From Rhodobacterales bacterium 52_120_T64 (GTDB taxonomy: Bacteria > Pseudomonadota > Alphaproteobacteria > Rhodobacterales > Rhodobacteraceae), in contig MABA01000004.1 in the NCBI GenBank assembly GCA_002162875.1, forward strand, positions 1 through 64,000: 64,000 nucleotides of DNA. Reading direction: 5' to 3'. This document shows positions 1 to 9,868 of this stretch, in pieces. The notes beneath the pieces are model-generated. The model was not told where the DNA came from and did not search any database. It saw nothing but the letters and a program-made list of their open reading frames with translations. Position 1 is the first letter of the stretch, and each line of letters starts with the position of its first letter. Made by a program: the position numbers and the translations under genes.

Positions 1-298
1 GAGGAAAATCGTGGCACAGTTCCGACGGAACGATTGTGCCGGATCATGTATGTCAGTTCACGCGGTTTTAGTGCTTTCCGATCTCGCCCGATTAGTCAGA
101 ACCAACGTAAGGATATTCGAGTGGTTTTCGACGTTCCCTGCACCATTCGGAAAGACGAGGTTCAACGGTCTACTCGGGCAGTAGCTAAAGTGAACTATTG
201 CCCAACACTATTTATGTAAACTACATTTTCAAGTTTACCATTGCCGAAATTGATTACACAGTCGTCGCAGGCAATTGGAAGAGAATGTTTATGTATTT
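1..298. other. Gene-free leading stretch
   Basis: No credible gene is visible. A 61-codon open frame at 34-219 has no good ribosome binding site and an arginine/serine-rich composition without a recognisable fold, so I do not call it. Bases 13-40 form an imperfect inverted repeat: GGCACA pairs with TGTGCC, and GTTC with GAAC, leaving a 3-nt bulge. It could be the end of a transcription unit to the left of the window. The remainder lies beyond the 3' end of glpK, and I see no strong terminator for glpK in it. Confidence 0.4.
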
Positions 299-1786
299 TT
301 AAACGCTAAGCGTTGCTTGAACTGCCTTTTGCCAAGCATCGTATTTGGATGAACGCAAATCTTCGTTCATTTTCGGTTCGAAACGGCGTTCCAGTGCCCA
401 GCGTTCACTAAACTCCTTTTGGTCCGGATAAATACCGGCCCGCATTCCAGCCAACCAAGCGGCCCCTAATGCGGTTGATTCAAGCCCAATGGGCCGATCA
501 ACCGGTGCAGCGATTATGTCCGACAGGAACTGCATGGCCCAATTGTTGGCGCTCATTCCGCCATCAACGCGCAATATCGCTTCATCATCGTTGTCGCCCC
601 AATCATCTGTCATAGCCTCGAGTAAATCTCGCGTTTGATAGGCGACGCTCTCCAGTGCAGCCTTTGCAAGCTCTGCTGGTCCAGAGTTTCGTGTTAAGCC
701 ATAAATAGCGCCGCGGCACTCCGCGTTCCAATACGGCGCACCGAGGCCCGTGAACGCAGGAACCAATATCACAGACTGTTCCGGGTCGGCCGTTTCGGCA
801 AGCGGTTGGGTTTCCGCTGCTTCCCTAATGATTTGCAATCCATCGCGCAGCCATTGCACCACGGCACCGGCGATAAAGATTGATCCTTCCAGCGCATATG
901 TAGGTTTTCCGTCAAACTGATAGGCGATTGTACCGAGTAGGCGGTTTTTGGATTCAACTATTGTGTCACCGGTGTTTAACAATGCAAAACAGCCTGTACC
1001 GTAAGTCGATTTCAGCATTCCAGGCTCAAAACAAGCTTGCCCGACAGTTGCTGCTTGCTGATCTCCCGCCACGCCAAGGATCGGGATTTCGTGTCCAAAA
1101 AGATCTGCGCGAGTCATCCCGAATTCGGCCGCACAGTCTTTGACTTCTGGTAACATAGCCATAGGTATATCTAGCAGATCGCAAATCTTGCTGCTCCATC
1201 GGCCTTTACGAATGTCGTACATTAGCGTGCGAGCTGCGTTGGTGGCGTCGGTGACGTGCTCTCGTCCTCCGGTCAGTTTCCAGATAAGAAAACTGTCAAC
1301 GGTTCCAAACAACAACTCGCCAGCTTCAGCACGTGCGCGTGCCCCCCCGACGTTGTTCAATAACCAGTTCAGTTTGGTTCCAGAAAAGTAAGGATCAAGC
1401 AAAAGGCCGGTTCTTTTGGTCACCATTTCCTCGTGACCTGCGACCCTTAGTTCGCGGCAATAATCGGCTGTTCGTCTATCTTGCCAAACGATGGCGCTAT
1501 ATATCGGTATACCCGTTACTTTATCCCAGACAAGTGTGGTTTCCCGTTGGTTTGTTATTCCTATTGCCGTGATGTCCTTGGCCGAAATCCCAGCGCGCTC
1601 AATCACTTCGCGGCATGTTCCTGCAGTGGTCGACCAAAGATCCGAAGGATCGTGTTCTACCCAGCCGGATGCCGGATAGTGCTGAGGAAACTCCTCCTGC
1701 GCTTTCGCTGTGATCTGCATATTCTGATCGAACAGAACTGCACGACTGGAGGTCGTACCTTGGTCGATTGCTAAAATATAACTCAT
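299..1786 (-). CDS. glpK: Glycerol kinase
   Basis: Cytosolic FGGY-family kinase that phosphorylates glycerol to sn-glycerol 3-phosphate with ATP, trapping imported glycerol. The 495-residue length is normal for GlpK. The N-terminus carries the phosphate-binding motif [15 protein letters not shown], and GVAGDQQAA and [10 protein letters not shown] near residues 240 and 405 are the expected ATP- and substrate-site segments. It is the last gene of the minus-strand glycerol cluster, and its product is the substrate of GlpD at the other end. A hairpin with a T-run lies between glpV and glpK, so glpK is probably expressed by partial read-through or from its own promoter in the 1787-1939 gap. Assignment is firm. 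Confidence 0.97.
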   Translation of the reverse strand: MSYILAIDQGTTSSRAVLFDQNMQITAKAQEEFPQHYPASGWVEHDPSDLWSTTAGTCREVIERAGISAKDITAIGITNQRETTLVWDKVTGIPIYSAIVWQDRRTADYCRELRVAGHEEMVTKRTGLLLDPYFSGTKLNWLLNNVGGARARAEAGELLFGTVDSFLIWKLTGGREHVTDATNAARTLMYDIRKGRWSSKICDLLDIPMAMLPEVKDCAAEFGMTRADLFGHEIPILGVAGDQQAATVGQACFEPGMLKSTYGTGCFALLNTGDTIVESKNRLLGTIAYQFDGKPTYALEGSIFIAGAVVQWLRDGLQIIREAAETQPLAETADPEQSVILVPAFTGLGAPYWNAECRGAIYGLTRNSGPAELAKAALESVAYQTRDLLEAMTDDWGDNDDEAILRVDGGMSANNWAMQFLSDIIAAPVDRPIGLESTALGAAWLAGMRAGIYPDQKEFSERWALERRFEPKMNEDLRSSKYDAWQKAVQATLSV

Positions 1787-1811
1787 GATTGTAGCCTTAG
1801 AAAGAAGCTGG

Positions 1812-1850
1812 ATAAAAATGGAGCGGCCGCTTGTTTTAACGACCGCTCCA
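1812..1850 (-). terminator. Rho-independent terminator or attenuator between glpV and glpK
   Basis: An 8-bp perfect stem (TGGAGCGG at 1819-1826 with CCGCTCCA at 1843-1850) is followed, reading the minus strand, by TTTTTATC. It sits after the substrate-binding protein gene and before glpK. It would lower glpK transcript relative to the transporter genes, or end the transporter transcript. A second GC-rich hairpin (CGGGGC at 1909-1914 with GCCCCG at 1921-1926) lacks a T-run. Confidence 0.75.
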
Positions 1851-1939
1851 CAAAATACTGCTCGGCATCGGCCCTGAGAACCGGGCAGTAATTCACATAT
1901 TAGGTGGCCGGGGCTAGATTGCCCCGACCGAGGAGAAAC

Positions 1940-3649
1940 TTACTTCCAAGATTGGATAAGTTCGTCGTAGTCGATAGTTTGTGGCTCTTCACGTTCGTTA
2001 GCGAGTTTCGCTTTAGGCGAACCAGGCTGGGACAACCAGAAATCGGCATCGCTCTCGTCATTGAGAAGCGGACCTAGGTCACCCTGAACACCTGCGCGCT
2101 CAATACGGGCAAGAACTTTTTCCTGCTCGGCACAAAGTGAATCGAGTGCTTCTTGTGCAGATTTTGCACCTGAAGACGCGTCACCAATGTTCTGCCACCA
2201 AAGCTGCGCCAGCTTAGGATAATCAGGAACGTTGGTACCAGTAGGAGACCACTGAATACGCGCTGGCGAACGATAGAATTCAACCAGACCACCAAGTTTG
2301 TTCGAACGCTCTGTGAAGCTTTCGTGGTTGATCGTGGATTCACGAATGAAGGTCAGACCAACGTGGGACTTTCTCAAATCCACAGTTTTAGACGTAACAA
2401 ACTGTGCATAGAGCCATGCTGCCTGTGCACGATCGACCGGAGTCGATTCCATCAGCGTCCAGGAACCAGCGTCCTGATAGCCAACTTTCATGCCTTCTTC
2501 CCAGTAAGCGCCGTGTGGCGAAGGTGCCATGCGCCATTTAGGTGTTCCATCATCGTTCATGACTGGAATGCCTTCTTTCACCATATCTGCGGTGAAAGCA
2601 GTGTACCAGAACATCTGCTGGGCAATGGCGCCCTGCGCTGGAACTGGGCCAGCTTCGCCGAATACCATACCTGCCGCTGACGGAGGTGAGTATGCGTGTA
2701 GCCATTCAGTGTACTTCTCAATTGCGTAAACAGCCGCAGGAGAGTTCGTAGCACCACCACGAGCAACACAAGAGCCAACAGCCTGAGAGTTTTCGTTTAC
2801 ACGAATGCCCCATTCGTCAACCGGCAGGCCGTTCGGCTCGCCAACGTCGCCCATTCCGGCCATCGACATCCACGCGTCTGTGAAGCGCCAACCGAGTGAT
2901 GGATCCTTTTTACCGTAGTCCATGTTGCCATAAACTGTCCGGCCGTCGATTTCCTTGCCCGTGAAGAACTCAGCAATGTCTTCGTATGCGGACCAGTTAA
3001 CCGGCACACCCAGATCATAGCCATACTTTTCCAGGAATTCGGCTTTGAATGTAGGATCCGTGAACCAATCGTACCGGAACCAGTACAAGTTGGCGAACTG
3101 CTGTGTTGGCAACTGGTAAAGTTTGTCATCTGGACCGGTTGTGAAGCTAAGGCCGATGAAATCTTCCAGATCAAGTGTTGGGCTGGTAACAGCCGCACCT
3201 TCACCTACCATCCAGTCGGTCAGGTTGCGAACCTGTTGATAGCGCCAGTGCGTACCGATCAAATCGGAGTCATTGACGTAAGCATCATAGATGTTCTGGC
3301 CAGTCTGCATTTGCGTTTGCAGCTTTTCAACAACATCACCTTCACCGATCAGATCGTGAGTGATCTTGATACCGGTGATGGCTTCAAAAGCCGGAGCCAA
3401 AACTTTGGACTCGTACTCGTGCGTTCCGATCGTTTCCGAAACAACGTTGATTTCCATACCTGCGTACGGTTTAGCCGCATCGATAAGCCATTGCATTTCT
3501 GCTTCCTGGCTTGAACGGTCGAGAACGGATAGATCACCGATCTCTGCATCAAGGAACGCACGCGCGTCCTCCATGCCCGCTAATACTGGCGATGAAAGAA
3601 TGGCAAGTGCCAGTCCAATCGCCGTCGTAGATTTATATCTCAGGTTCAT
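1940..3649 (-). CDS. glpV: Glycerol ABC transporter substrate-binding protein
   Basis: Periplasmic binding protein of the GlpSTPQV-type glycerol importer described in Rhizobium. The 569 residues start with a Sec signal peptide (basic MNLRYKS, hydrophobic stretch, LAGMEDARAF near the cleavage site). The mature chain is a large extracellular-solute-binding family 1 type protein, longer than the usual 400-450 residues, as is typical for this subfamily. The start is supported by GGGAGG seven bases upstream of ATG. It follows glpS, glpT, glpP, glpQ and glpU in the same operon and precedes glpK, which together point to glycerol as the ligand. The ligand is inferred from context. Confidence 0.9.
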   Translation of the reverse strand: MNLRYKSTTAIGLALAILSSPVLAGMEDARAFLDAEIGDLSVLDRSSQEAEMQWLIDAAKPYAGMEINVVSETIGTHEYESKVLAPAFEAITGIKITHDLIGEGDVVEKLQTQMQTGQNIYDAYVNDSDLIGTHWRYQQVRNLTDWMVGEGAAVTSPTLDLEDFIGLSFTTGPDDKLYQLPTQQFANLYWFRYDWFTDPTFKAEFLEKYGYDLGVPVNWSAYEDIAEFFTGKEIDGRTVYGNMDYGKKDPSLGWRFTDAWMSMAGMGDVGEPNGLPVDEWGIRVNENSQAVGSCVARGGATNSPAAVYAIEKYTEWLHAYSPPSAAGMVFGEAGPVPAQGAIAQQMFWYTAFTADMVKEGIPVMNDDGTPKWRMAPSPHGAYWEEGMKVGYQDAGSWTLMESTPVDRAQAAWLYAQFVTSKTVDLRKSHVGLTFIRESTINHESFTERSNKLGGLVEFYRSPARIQWSPTGTNVPDYPKLAQLWWQNIGDASSGAKSAQEALDSLCAEQEKVLARIERAGVQGDLGPLLNDESDADFWLSQPGSPKAKLANEREEPQTIDYDELIQSWK

Positions 3650-3729
3650 TATAATCCTCCCATAAAGGAACCAAGTTTTATTTCGGTTGGTTGATATTGA
3701 ACGTCATCCAACCGCCTTTTTTTGCCTGC

Positions 3730-4002
3730 TTACACCCAGCGGAACACCGCTGTCGCATAAAACAGACAGACAACCAGAGCGCCCCATTGAGATGCACCAG
3801 TAAGACCGAGCCAAGCCAAATTGATAAAGGCCGAGCCCAATAACGTAATAAAGAGTCGATCGCCGCGCGTAGTCTCGATTCTCAGAACACCTGTTCTTGG
3901 TGTTTCCGGATATTTGACTGCCAGGATTGTGAAAATCACTAGAAGGCAGCCGATCACGATAAAGAATAACGCAGTTGGGAATGTCCATGCCATCCATGCC
4001 AT
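3730..4002 (-). CDS. glpU: DUF2160 small membrane protein of the glycerol transporter operon
   Basis: A 90-residue hydrophobic protein with about three predicted membrane segments (near residues 8-28, 50-68 and 70-88). A short soluble loop rich in charged residues lies between the first and second. The start has a clear GGAGG eight bases upstream. DUF2160 proteins occur almost only inside glpSTPQ-type glycerol transporter operons, and the position between permease glpQ and binding protein glpV matches. Its biochemical role is not established; it may be an accessory membrane component of the importer. The symbol follows the Rhizobium operon nomenclature. Confidence 0.85.
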   Translation of the reverse strand: MAWMAWTFPTALFFIVIGCLLVIFTILAVKYPETPRTGVLRIETTRGDRLFITLLGSAFINLAWLGLTGASQWGALVVCLFYATAVFRWV

Positions 4003-4018
4003 AGTATTGTCCTCCTAT

Positions 4019-4870
4019 TTAAACCCGCCCCATGGCGAAGCCCTTGGCGATGTGGTTGCGAACGAAATAGATAACTAATGCGCCCGGAATGATGGTCAGC
4101 ACACCAGCAGCGGCCAATACGCCCCAATCCAGACCGGATGCCGACACCGTGCGGGTCATCGTAGCGGCGATGGATTTTGCCTCTACCGATGCCAATGTCC
4201 GGGACAGTAGAAGTTCTACCCAGCTGAACATGAAGCAGAAGAACGCCGCCACGCCAATGCCACTGGAGATGAGCGGTGTGAATATCTTGACGAAGAACTT
4301 CGGGAACGAATAGCCGTCGATATATGCTGTTTCGTCGATTTCTTTGGGCACGCCCCGCATGAAGCCTTCTAAGATCCACACGGCAAGCGGTACGTTGAAC
4401 AGCGTGTGCGCCAAGGCAATCGCAATGTGCGTATCGAACAATCCAACCGAGCTATACAGCTGAAAGAATGGCAACGCGAACACTGCGGGTGGGGCCATAC
4501 GGTTCGTCAGCAGCCAGAAAAACAGATGCTTGTCGCCAATGAATGAATACCGGCTGAACGCATAGGCTGCTGGTAAGGCAACTGCGAGCGAGATCACAGT
4601 ATTCATAGTCACGTATATGATCGAGTTGATGTAACCCCAGTACCAACTAGGATCAGTGAAAATCACTGCATAGTTGGCAAAAGTCAGATCGCGTGGCCAT
4701 AGCGAGAATACACTCAGGATTTCTGTATTGCTCTTGAGGCTCATGTTGATCAGCCAGTAGATCGGTAGCATCAGAAATACGAGATATACTGTTATGATTA
4801 CGACACTGCCTTTGATGTTTGGCAAGGACAGGCCGCGCGATGTGGTTTGATTTACAGGTGAATCAGACAT
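4019..4870 (-). CDS. glpQ: Glycerol ABC transporter permease GlpQ
   Basis: Inner-membrane permease of the MalG-like binding-protein-dependent family, 283 residues with six expected membrane helices. The cytoplasmic EAA loop that docks the ATPase is visible around residues 180-200 (GVPKEIDETAYIDGYSF). The start codon overlaps the stop of glpP as TAATG, indicating translational coupling and a GlpP-GlpQ heterodimer. It is not the unrelated periplasmic glycerophosphodiesterase that carries the same symbol in enteric bacteria. Glycerol specificity comes from the operon context. Confidence 0.92.
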   Translation of the reverse strand: MSDSPVNQTTSRGLSLPNIKGSVVIITVYLVFLMLPIYWLINMSLKSNTEILSVFSLWPRDLTFANYAVIFTDPSWYWGYINSIIYVTMNTVISLAVALPAAYAFSRYSFIGDKHLFFWLLTNRMAPPAVFALPFFQLYSSVGLFDTHIAIALAHTLFNVPLAVWILEGFMRGVPKEIDETAYIDGYSFPKFFVKIFTPLISSGIGVAAFFCFMFSWVELLLSRTLASVEAKSIAATMTRTVSASGLDWGVLAAAGVLTIIPGALVIYFVRNHIAKGFAMGRV

Positions 4871-5742
4871 TAGACGCCATCCCTTTTGTCGAGGTTAGTC
4901 ATCACAGTGAAGAACACCCATGAAATCAGTAGGATTACGAGGAAGTACATCAACGAGAACGCTGCCGCTGGTCCAAGATCAAACTGTCCAAGCGCCATTT
5001 TCACAAGGTCGATCGACAAGAACGTAGTTGCGTTACCCGGACCACCACCAGTGACCACGAAAGGTTCGGTATAGATCATGAAGCTGTCCATGAACCGCAA
5101 CAGGATCGCAATCATCAAAACGCCTTGCATCTTAGGTAACTCAATGTACCGGAATACTTTCCAACGGCTCGCCTGATCGATTTTTGCGGCCTGATAGAAA
5201 GCATCGGGGATCGACTGAAGACCTGCGTAAGACAAAAGCGCAACAAGCGAAGTCCAGTGCCACACATCCATAACAATTACGGTCAGCCACGCATGCACGG
5301 CGTCTTGCGAATAGTTGTAGGAAATACCCAGTTTGCCCAAAGTATAGCCGAGCAAACCAATATCGACACGGCCAAAAATCTGCCAGATCGTGCCAACAAC
5401 ATTATACGGAATAAGAAGCGGCAACGACATCAGCACAAGAACCAAGGACGCCCAGAAGCCTTTTTTCGGCATATTCAGCGCGATAAAAATGCCTAGAGGC
5501 ACTTCGATCGCCAGAATAATGAGCGAGAATGTAATTTGGCGACCAAGCGCGTTGTGCAGTCGTTCGGAATGCAGAAGCTCGTCAAACCATTCAAGTCCAG
5601 CCCAGAAAAACTGGTTGTTCCCGAACGTATCTTGCACCGAATAGTTCACCACGGTCATCAAGGGGATAACGGCTGAAAAGCCAACCAGTATTAGAACCGG
5701 TAGAACCAGAAACCATGCTTTTTGATTTACGGTCTTTTCCAT
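4870..5742 (-). CDS. glpP: Glycerol ABC transporter permease GlpP
   Basis: Inner-membrane permease of the MalF/UgpA-like family, 290 residues. It has a hydrophobic N-terminal helix after MEKTVNQKAW, five further helices, and an EAA-type loop near residues 180-200 (SIPDAFYQAAKIDQASRWK). The start overlaps the stop of the upstream ATPase gene glpT as TAATG, and its own stop overlaps glpQ in the same way, so three consecutive transporter genes are translationally coupled. It forms the channel with GlpQ. Confidence 0.92.
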   Translation of the reverse strand: MEKTVNQKAWFLVLPVLILVGFSAVIPLMTVVNYSVQDTFGNNQFFWAGLEWFDELLHSERLHNALGRQITFSLIILAIEVPLGIFIALNMPKKGFWASLVLVLMSLPLLIPYNVVGTIWQIFGRVDIGLLGYTLGKLGISYNYSQDAVHAWLTVIVMDVWHWTSLVALLSYAGLQSIPDAFYQAAKIDQASRWKVFRYIELPKMQGVLMIAILLRFMDSFMIYTEPFVVTGGGPGNATTFLSIDLVKMALGQFDLGPAAAFSLMYFLVILLISWVFFTVMTNLDKRDGV

Positions 5743-6821
5743 TATGCAACCTCCCCTTTAACGCGCCAGTCGTTGGCGTAAACATTGATGCGTTCCGGTA
5801 CAAAAGCCACGCGGTTCATATCAGCACCTATTGATGCTCCTTCTGGCGCGATGATGTTGATCTCTTTTCCGAAGAAATCTGCGCGCACGATCTTGTGGCG
5901 ACCCACATCTTCGACGCGGCGTATTTTGACTGGTAATCCGGTACCATTGCTTGTCAATGAAACGAACTCCGGTCTAATTCCGATCTGCGATTTGCCTTCG
6001 ACAGGCTTGTATCCAGCGCCGAGATCGATCTCGGTACCCTCGATATACGCTTTGTGACCCTCGATTTTAGCATCAAGGACATTCATTCCGGGCGATCCAA
6101 TGAAATACCCAACAAAGGTGTGCTCAGGCGTATCGAACAGTTCTGCGGGAGTGCCCATCTGCACAACGCGGCCGTCGTACATCACGACAACTTTATCAGC
6201 GAATGTCAGCGCTTCGGTTTGGTCATGGGTCACATAAATCATTGTGTGACCGAATTCGTGGTGGAACGATTTAAGTTGGGTCCGCAGTTCCCACTTCATG
6301 TGTGGGTCAATCACGGTGAGCGGCTCGTCAAACAGCAACGCATTTACATCTTCGCGCACCATTCCGCGACCGAGGCTGATCTTTTGTTTAGCATCTGCTG
6401 TTAGCCCACGAGCTTTATTGTCTAGCTCAGCTTCCATACCGATCATTGCGGCGATTTTCTGGACGCGATCTTGTATATAACTGGCGTCTGCACCGCGATT
6501 GCGAAGCGGAAACGCCAGATTATTGCGAACCGTCATTGTGTCGTAAACAACCGGGAACTGGAACACCTGCGCAATGTTACGTTGTGCAGTAGGTGAATCA
6601 GTTACATCACGATCATTAAACAGAATGCGGCCCTGTGAAGGCTGTAAAAGACCTGAAATAATGTTCAACAGCGTAGATTTTCCGCAGCCAGATGAGCCAA
6701 GCAACGCGTACGCTTCGCCATCTACCCAATCTAGGTTCAACTCCTTAAGCGCAAAATCTTCGTCATTTTGCGGGTTCGGATAGTAAGCGTGTGCGAGATT
6801 ATCGAGTGTTATCTTTGCCAT
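5742..6821 (-). CDS. glpT: Glycerol ABC transporter ATP-binding protein GlpT
   Basis: One of two ATPases that power the importer, 359 residues from the chosen start MAKITLDNLAH. A longer reading frame exists upstream, but it overlaps glpS and lacks a conserved N-terminus; GAGGG lies just before 6821. Walker A GSSGCGKST and Walker B LLFDEP are clear. The signature motif is degenerate: LTADAKQKISLGR replaces the canonical LSGGQ segment. The C-terminal third is a regulatory TOBE/OB-like domain. In this family GlpS and GlpT form a heterodimer in which one signature is canonical and the other is not. It is distinct from the enteric GlpT antiporter. Confidence 0.9.
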   Translation of the reverse strand: MAKITLDNLAHAYYPNPQNDEDFALKELNLDWVDGEAYALLGSSGCGKSTLLNIISGLLQPSQGRILFNDRDVTDSPTAQRNIAQVFQFPVVYDTMTVRNNLAFPLRNRGADASYIQDRVQKIAAMIGMEAELDNKARGLTADAKQKISLGRGMVREDVNALLFDEPLTVIDPHMKWELRTQLKSFHHEFGHTMIYVTHDQTEALTFADKVVVMYDGRVVQMGTPAELFDTPEHTFVGYFIGSPGMNVLDAKIEGHKAYIEGTEIDLGAGYKPVEGKSQIGIRPEFVSLTSNGTGLPVKIRRVEDVGRHKIVRADFFGKEINIIAPEGASIGADMNRVAFVPERINVYANDWRVKGEVA

Positions 6822-6832
6822 GGTCCCCTCCC

Positions 6833-7921
6833 TCAAGCGGCCAGCGCGTAGGATGCAGGGACCATCAGGTCTCCGTCCTCGCTGAAAATGTAAACATGAG
6901 CCGGATCGAGATAGACCGGTAAGGTTTTCCCTATATCGAGATTGCGGATGCCGTGGATAAGACCGACCCAAGGTTCGCCATGATGATCCAAATGCACAAA
7001 GGTTTCGGAACCCGTCAGCTCGGTAACATTGAGTTTTGTGACAAATTCCATGGTGTCGTCTGAGCGCCGTTCCAGTTCCAGGTGGTTGGCGCGGAAGCCA
7101 GCCACATATCGCCCGTCGGCCAATTCAGACAATCTGCCCGTCACGGCGGCCGATTGACCCTCACCGAACATCAACTTATCCCCAGTTTTGGAAATCGAAA
7201 GGAAGTTCATAGGGGGATCCGAGAACACACGTGCGGTCGTCGCATCAATCGGTTGCCGGTAAACATCAGGTGTCTTACCGAACTGTGTAACGCGACCCTC
7301 CCAAAGTGTGGCTGTGTTTCCACCAAGCAAAAGCGCTTCCTCTGGCTCTGTGGTGGCGTAAACGAAGATCGATCCGGCTTCTTCGAAAATCTTCGGAATT
7401 TCAACGCGGAGCTCTTCGCGAAGTTTGTAATCGAGATTGGCTAGTGGCTCGTCCAGCAGAACAAGCCCGGCGTCTTTCACCAACGCGCGTGCCAATGCAC
7501 AGCGCTGTTGTTGGCCGCCCGATAGCTCCAGCGGTTTGCGCTCAAGCATCGGCGTCAATTGCATCAGATCTGCGGCCTTCAGAACAGCAGCGTCAACTTC
7601 AGCCTTTGACTTACCTAACAAACGCATCGGCGAAGCGATGTTGTCGTAAACTGTCATAGACGGGTAATTGATGAACTGTTGGTACACCATCGCAACTTTG
7701 CGATCCTGCACCCGCATTCCAGTAACATCTTGACCTTCCCAGATGATACGACCGGTATTTGGTACGTCCAGCCCTGCCATCAAACGCATCAGTGAGGTTT
7801 TGCCCGACAAGGTAGGTCCAAGCAGCACGTTCATCGTGCCTTTCTCAAGTGTTAGATCTGTTTGGTGAATATGGGTTTGGCCATTTACGACTTTTGAAAC
7901 CCCTTCAAGTGTTAGCGACAT
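6833..7921 (-). CDS. glpS: Glycerol ABC transporter ATP-binding protein GlpS
   Basis: Second ATPase subunit, 362 residues from MSLTLEGVSK. It has the canonical signature LSGGQQQRCALARAL and Walker B VLLDEPLANLD, but its Walker A reads GPTLSGKTSL, slightly off consensus. The C-terminal half is a TOBE-type domain. The first codons overlap the 3' end of glpD by 17 bp, and the gap to glpT is 11 bp, so this is the first transporter gene of the operon. Paired with GlpT it probably forms an asymmetric nucleotide-binding dimer. Confidence 0.9.
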   Translation of the reverse strand: MSLTLEGVSKVVNGQTHIHQTDLTLEKGTMNVLLGPTLSGKTSLMRLMAGLDVPNTGRIIWEGQDVTGMRVQDRKVAMVYQQFINYPSMTVYDNIASPMRLLGKSKAEVDAAVLKAADLMQLTPMLERKPLELSGGQQQRCALARALVKDAGLVLLDEPLANLDYKLREELRVEIPKIFEEAGSIFVYATTEPEEALLLGGNTATLWEGRVTQFGKTPDVYRQPIDATTARVFSDPPMNFLSISKTGDKLMFGEGQSAAVTGRLSELADGRYVAGFRANHLELERRSDDTMEFVTKLNVTELTGSETFVHLDHHGEPWVGLIHGIRNLDIGKTLPVYLDPAHVYIFSEDGDLMVPASYALAA

Positions 7922-9545
7922 TTTCTCTCCCTCCGTCCTTACCCTGCACCGGTTGTGGTGCAGCATTGTTCAGGACGCTCTCCATCCAATTGTCCAACGC
8001 TTCGATTTCGTCATTCGACATACGCAGCCCCAGTTTTGATCGTCTCCAGACAACATCATCTGCAGTGCGCGCGTATTCGCGCTCGATTAGCCAAGTAACT
8101 TCTTTTGCCGTTAGAGTTGCCCCGAAAGTCTGCCCTAAATCGGCGCTTGTTTTCGCATTTGCAAGAACTTCCGTAGCTTCCGTACCGTAAGCTTTGATCA
8201 AACGCCGCGCCCAGAATTCATCTAAAAAGTTGTGATTGGCCTTCAATTCTTCGATCAAATTGGCCACACCATCGACAGGGAAATCCCCACCTGGCAGTGG
8301 AACGCCCGCCGTCCAGGTCCCTGAAACCCCTGGGAAAAACGGTGTTATTTTTGCTAGGGCCGATTCAGCGAGTTTGCGGTAAGTCGTGATCTTACCACCA
8401 AATACGTTTAGCAAAGGTGCACCGCCATCTTTGTCCACAGACAAAACGTAGTCACGGGTTGCTGCTGTCGCGGTTGAGGCGCCATCATCGTACAATGGAC
8501 GCACACCCGAATAACTCCAGACCACATCGTCTTTCTTGATTGGTGTCTTGAAGTATTTTGAAGCAAAGAGCCGCAGATACTCCACCTCTTCATCGGTGCA
8601 AACGGGTTTAGTCGTCAAATCTGAATGGTCCGAGTCAGTTGTTCCAATAAGCGTGAAATCAGTTTCATAGGGAATTGCAAAGATGATCCGGCCATCTTCA
8701 CCCTGAAAGAAGTAGCATTTGTCGTGATCAAAAAGCTTTCTGGTTACGATATGGCTACCGCGCACCAGGCGCACACTTTCAGTCGAAGCAACCTTTGCTG
8801 TATTGCGAATGATACTTTCAACCCATGGGCCGCCAGCATTTACCAGCATACGGGCTTTATGAAGGTTGGTTTCACCGGTGTTACAGTTTTTGACAGTTAC
8901 ATGCCAAATATCGTCAACCCGATCAGCTGAGACAACTTTAGTGCGGGTCATTATTTTCGCACCACGCTTTTCAGCATCGCGTGCGTTCAGCACAACCAGC
9001 CGCGCGTCTTCAATCCAGCAATCTGAGTACTCATAAGCTTTTTCAAACTTATCGCGTAGGGGCGCGCCTGCCGCATCGTTCCGTAAATCAACAGTTGTAG
9101 TGCCCGGTAGGATTTTTCGCCCGCCAAGATTGTCATACAAGAATAGGCCAAAGCGGATCAGCCATGCGGGTCTGCGACCGCGCATCCATGGCATTACAAG
9201 GCTCAGGATTTTTGATGTCGGCGTGTCACCTTCAAATCGCATGTCTTTATGGTATGGGAGCACAAATCGCATTGGCCAGCTGATGTGAGGCATTGCGCGC
9301 AGTAATGTTTCTCGTTCTTTCAATGCTTCGCGTACCAAGCGCACTTCGAAGTACTCGAGGTAGCGCAACCCACCATGAAAGAGTTTTGTGGAGGCGGAAG
9401 ATGTTGCAGAAGCTAGATCACCCATCTCAGCCAAAGTAACCGAAAGACCCCGCCCAGCTGAATCACGAGCTATACCACACCCATTGATCCCACCGCCGAT
9501 CACAAAAAGATCGCATATTTCGGTATTTGTTTCGGCCTGTGCCAA
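7905..9545 (-). CDS. glpD: Glycerol-3-phosphate dehydrogenase (aerobic, FAD-dependent)
   Basis: Membrane-associated flavoprotein that oxidises sn-glycerol 3-phosphate to dihydroxyacetone phosphate and passes electrons to the quinone pool. The 546 residues open with the FAD dinucleotide fold FVIGGGINGCGIARDSAGRG. The GlpD signature segment STKLFHGGLRYLE follows near residue 53. The C-terminal 130 residues form the helical cap typical of the family. The best start is a TTG codon preceded by GGGAGGG with five to six bases of spacing. It is the first gene of the glycerol operon, divergent from glpR, whose product should repress it. Confidence 0.96.
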   Translation of the reverse strand: MAQAETNTEICDLFVIGGGINGCGIARDSAGRGLSVTLAEMGDLASATSSASTKLFHGGLRYLEYFEVRLVREALKERETLLRAMPHISWPMRFVLPYHKDMRFEGDTPTSKILSLVMPWMRGRRPAWLIRFGLFLYDNLGGRKILPGTTTVDLRNDAAGAPLRDKFEKAYEYSDCWIEDARLVVLNARDAEKRGAKIMTRTKVVSADRVDDIWHVTVKNCNTGETNLHKARMLVNAGGPWVESIIRNTAKVASTESVRLVRGSHIVTRKLFDHDKCYFFQGEDGRIIFAIPYETDFTLIGTTDSDHSDLTTKPVCTDEEVEYLRLFASKYFKTPIKKDDVVWSYSGVRPLYDDGASTATAATRDYVLSVDKDGGAPLLNVFGGKITTYRKLAESALAKITPFFPGVSGTWTAGVPLPGGDFPVDGVANLIEELKANHNFLDEFWARRLIKAYGTEATEVLANAKTSADLGQTFGATLTAKEVTWLIEREYARTADDVVWRRSKLGLRMSNDEIEALDNWMESVLNNAAPQPVQGKDGGRENVANT

Positions 9546-9868
9546 AGCACCCTCCCAAGCGCAATTGATAGTTTCGCCATTAGGGCTGTCAATGTTCGTT
9601 TTGTCAATCCAATCTTTCGTAAATCTTCGATATTGTTGGTTTGATTTGATTTGTATGGTCTATTTATAGTTTAATCAGCATTGAGCGTTAAGCACTTCAT
9701 GAATCCAGCACCCGTTTTGTTCGATTACCACGAATCATTTCTGGATTTTCATTCCTGATGACGTCCGTTGCTTTCGCAATCATTCGATTTTGGTAGATAT
9801 GTTTCGGATTTTTGATATTAAATGCTAAGGGAATACCCGCAGCACTTCTATTTTAAGGTTGTTACCAA
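9546..9868. promoter_or_regulatory. Divergent glpD/glpR control region
   Basis: A 323-bp AT-rich intergenic region between the divergent glpD and glpR genes contains no open frame worth calling. It holds ATGTTCGTT at 9592-9600, which resembles half of the enteric GlpR operator, and several more TTCG-type elements, but I cannot mark a complete palindrome with confidence. Both promoters must lie here, and GlpR control of the region is inferred from family knowledge. Confidence 0.5.

Noticed and set aside
34-219. A 61-codon open frame at the window start
   Set aside because: No ribosome site and no protein-like features.
5742-6971. Longer 409-codon reading of glpT
   Set aside because: The extra 50 codons overlap glpS, are Arg/Gly-rich and unlike ABC ATPases; the ATG at 6821 begins the conserved domain with a GAGGG upstream.
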